A stretch of 5,942 nt of DNA. It comes from Acidimicrobiaceae bacterium. GTDB lineage: Bacteria > Actinomycetota > Acidimicrobiia > Acidimicrobiales > Bog-793. The notes under the pieces were generated by a model. The model worked only from the letters and a program-made list of their open reading frames with translations. It did not search any database and was not told the DNA's origin. Numbering within the stretch: position 1 is the stretch's first letter; every line of letters starts with the position of its first letter. Of the stretch, positions 5,342 through 5,942 are shown piece by piece. Made by a program: the position numbers and the translations under genes. The stretch spans positions 1 to 5,942 of the forward strand of contig DAHUZG010000185.1 in assembly GCA_027306715.1 (NCBI GenBank), given 5' to 3'.

Positions 5342-5942
5342 GTGATCAACGGCATGCCCGTCATCGACGCCGTCGTCCACGCCTACAACCAGGACCCGTC
5401 GAACTACACCTCCCCCGCCGGCGCAGTCCTCGTCAACGACGTCCAGCAGGCGACTTTCCGCACCTCTCTGCCCGGCTACCGGCTGCAGCCCGAGGGCTTC
5501 ATCCGCAACTGGTCGATGGAGGACATGGCCAACGTCGTGTTCCTCGAGTCGCCGACCGACCTCGCCACCTACCACGTCCTCGTCATCGGCGCCTACAAGG
5601 ACGGCAGCTGCTCGGTCGAGAAGGCGGTCGAGGCCCAGCAGCGCTGGCCGAAGCGATTCTTCCTCTACGCCGGGATCGACCCCCTCGCCGACGGGTGCCT
5701 CGACGAGCTCGACCGCCAGGTGGAGCTGCTGCAGCCGGTCGGGCTCAAGCTCTATCCGAACACCTGGGTCGGCAACAAGGCCAAGGGCTGGCTGATGGAC
5801 GATCCCGAGGTGGCCTTCCCGGTCTTCGAGCGCGCCCGCCAGCTCGGGCTCAAGGTGGTGGCGATCCACAAGGCCGTCCCGGTCGGCCACGTGCCGATGA
5901 CCTACTACAAGATGGACGACGTCGACGAGGCGGCGATCGAGT
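5342..5942 (+). CDS. Amidohydrolase-2 family metal-dependent hydrolase (partial, C-terminus beyond window)
   Basis: The first 200 codons of a TIM-barrel hydrolase resembling the amidohydrolase-2 family (PF04909), which includes ACMSD and resorcylate decarboxylase types. Seen: strand-1 segment PVIDAVVHAYN (residues 6-16), with D9 and H13 and a Tyr where the second His of the usual HxH pair would be; a hydrophobic segment before GAYKDGSCSVEKAVE at 83-97; RFFLYAGIDPL at 105-115; QPVGLKLYPNTW at 131-142 with K136; and LKVVAIHKAVPVG at 170-182 with H176. This order of strand-1 Asp/His, a mid-barrel Lys and a later His on a strand end fits the fold. The late catalytic Asp lies beyond the window. 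No signal peptide is seen, so it is probably cytoplasmic. It is divergent from dcd. Whether it is a hydrolase or a decarboxylase cannot be decided here, and the substrate is unknown. Confidence 0.82.
   Translation, partial: MINGMPVIDAVVHAYNQDPSNYTSPAGAVLVNDVQQATFRTSLPGYRLQPEGFIRNWSMEDMANVVFLESPTDLATYHVLVIGAYKDGSCSVEKAVEAQQRWPKRFFLYAGIDPLADGCLDELDRQVELLQPVGLKLYPNTWVGNKAKGWLMDDPEVAFPVFERARQLGLKVVAIHKAVPVGHVPMTYYKMDDVDEAAIE

Noticed and set aside
5135..5890. A 251-codon minus-strand frame antisense to the amidohydrolase gene
   Set aside because: The plus-strand gene has a perfect Shine-Dalgarno and family motifs; the antisense translation is acidic and repetitive without motifs.

Overview
This window is very GC-rich DNA, with G or C at most third codon positions, GTG starts and short intergenic gaps. 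It looks like a high-GC actinobacterial chromosome. The DrrA-type ABC ATPase, the divergent uronate isomerase and the tandem-domain dCTP deaminase fit that, but I cannot name a genus; Acidimicrobiia or Thermoleophilia is only a guess. I see no phage, transposon, integron, CRISPR or RNA gene. This looks like ordinary metabolic chromosome.

Layout from left to right: (1) the N-terminal part of an ABC-2-type exporter ATPase on the minus strand, running off the left edge; (2) a 228-base divergent spacer holding a strong 12-bp hairpin with a nested perfect 16-bp palindrome; (3) a complete glucuronate isomerase gene (uxaC-like) on the plus strand; (4) a short convergent junction with two consecutive perfect-stem hairpins; (5) on the minus strand, a thiamine-diphosphate enzyme of the benzoylformate decarboxylase/acetolactate synthase superfamily with unassigned substrate; (6) upstream of it, also minus, a double-domain dCTP deaminase; (7) a 203-base divergent spacer with short direct and inverted repeats; (8) on the plus strand, the first 200 codons of an amidohydrolase-2 family protein, cut by the right edge.

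The genes do not form one pathway. The dCTP deaminase makes dUTP for thymidylate synthesis. The uronate isomerase belongs to sugar-acid catabolism but has no uronate partner genes here. The ThDP enzyme and the amidohydrolase are both carbon-bond or C-N chemistry enzymes of unknown substrate, and they lie on opposite sides of the dCTP deaminase gene. The deaminase and ThDP genes may be co-transcribed (139-base gap), but a hairpin just after the deaminase stop argues for at least partial separation.

No clearly new system is visible. The items most worth checking are the uxaC leader palindrome/hairpin, the twin hairpins at the convergent junction, the unassigned ThDP decarboxylase-like enzyme, and the unequal retention of active-site motifs in the two halves of the dCTP deaminase.
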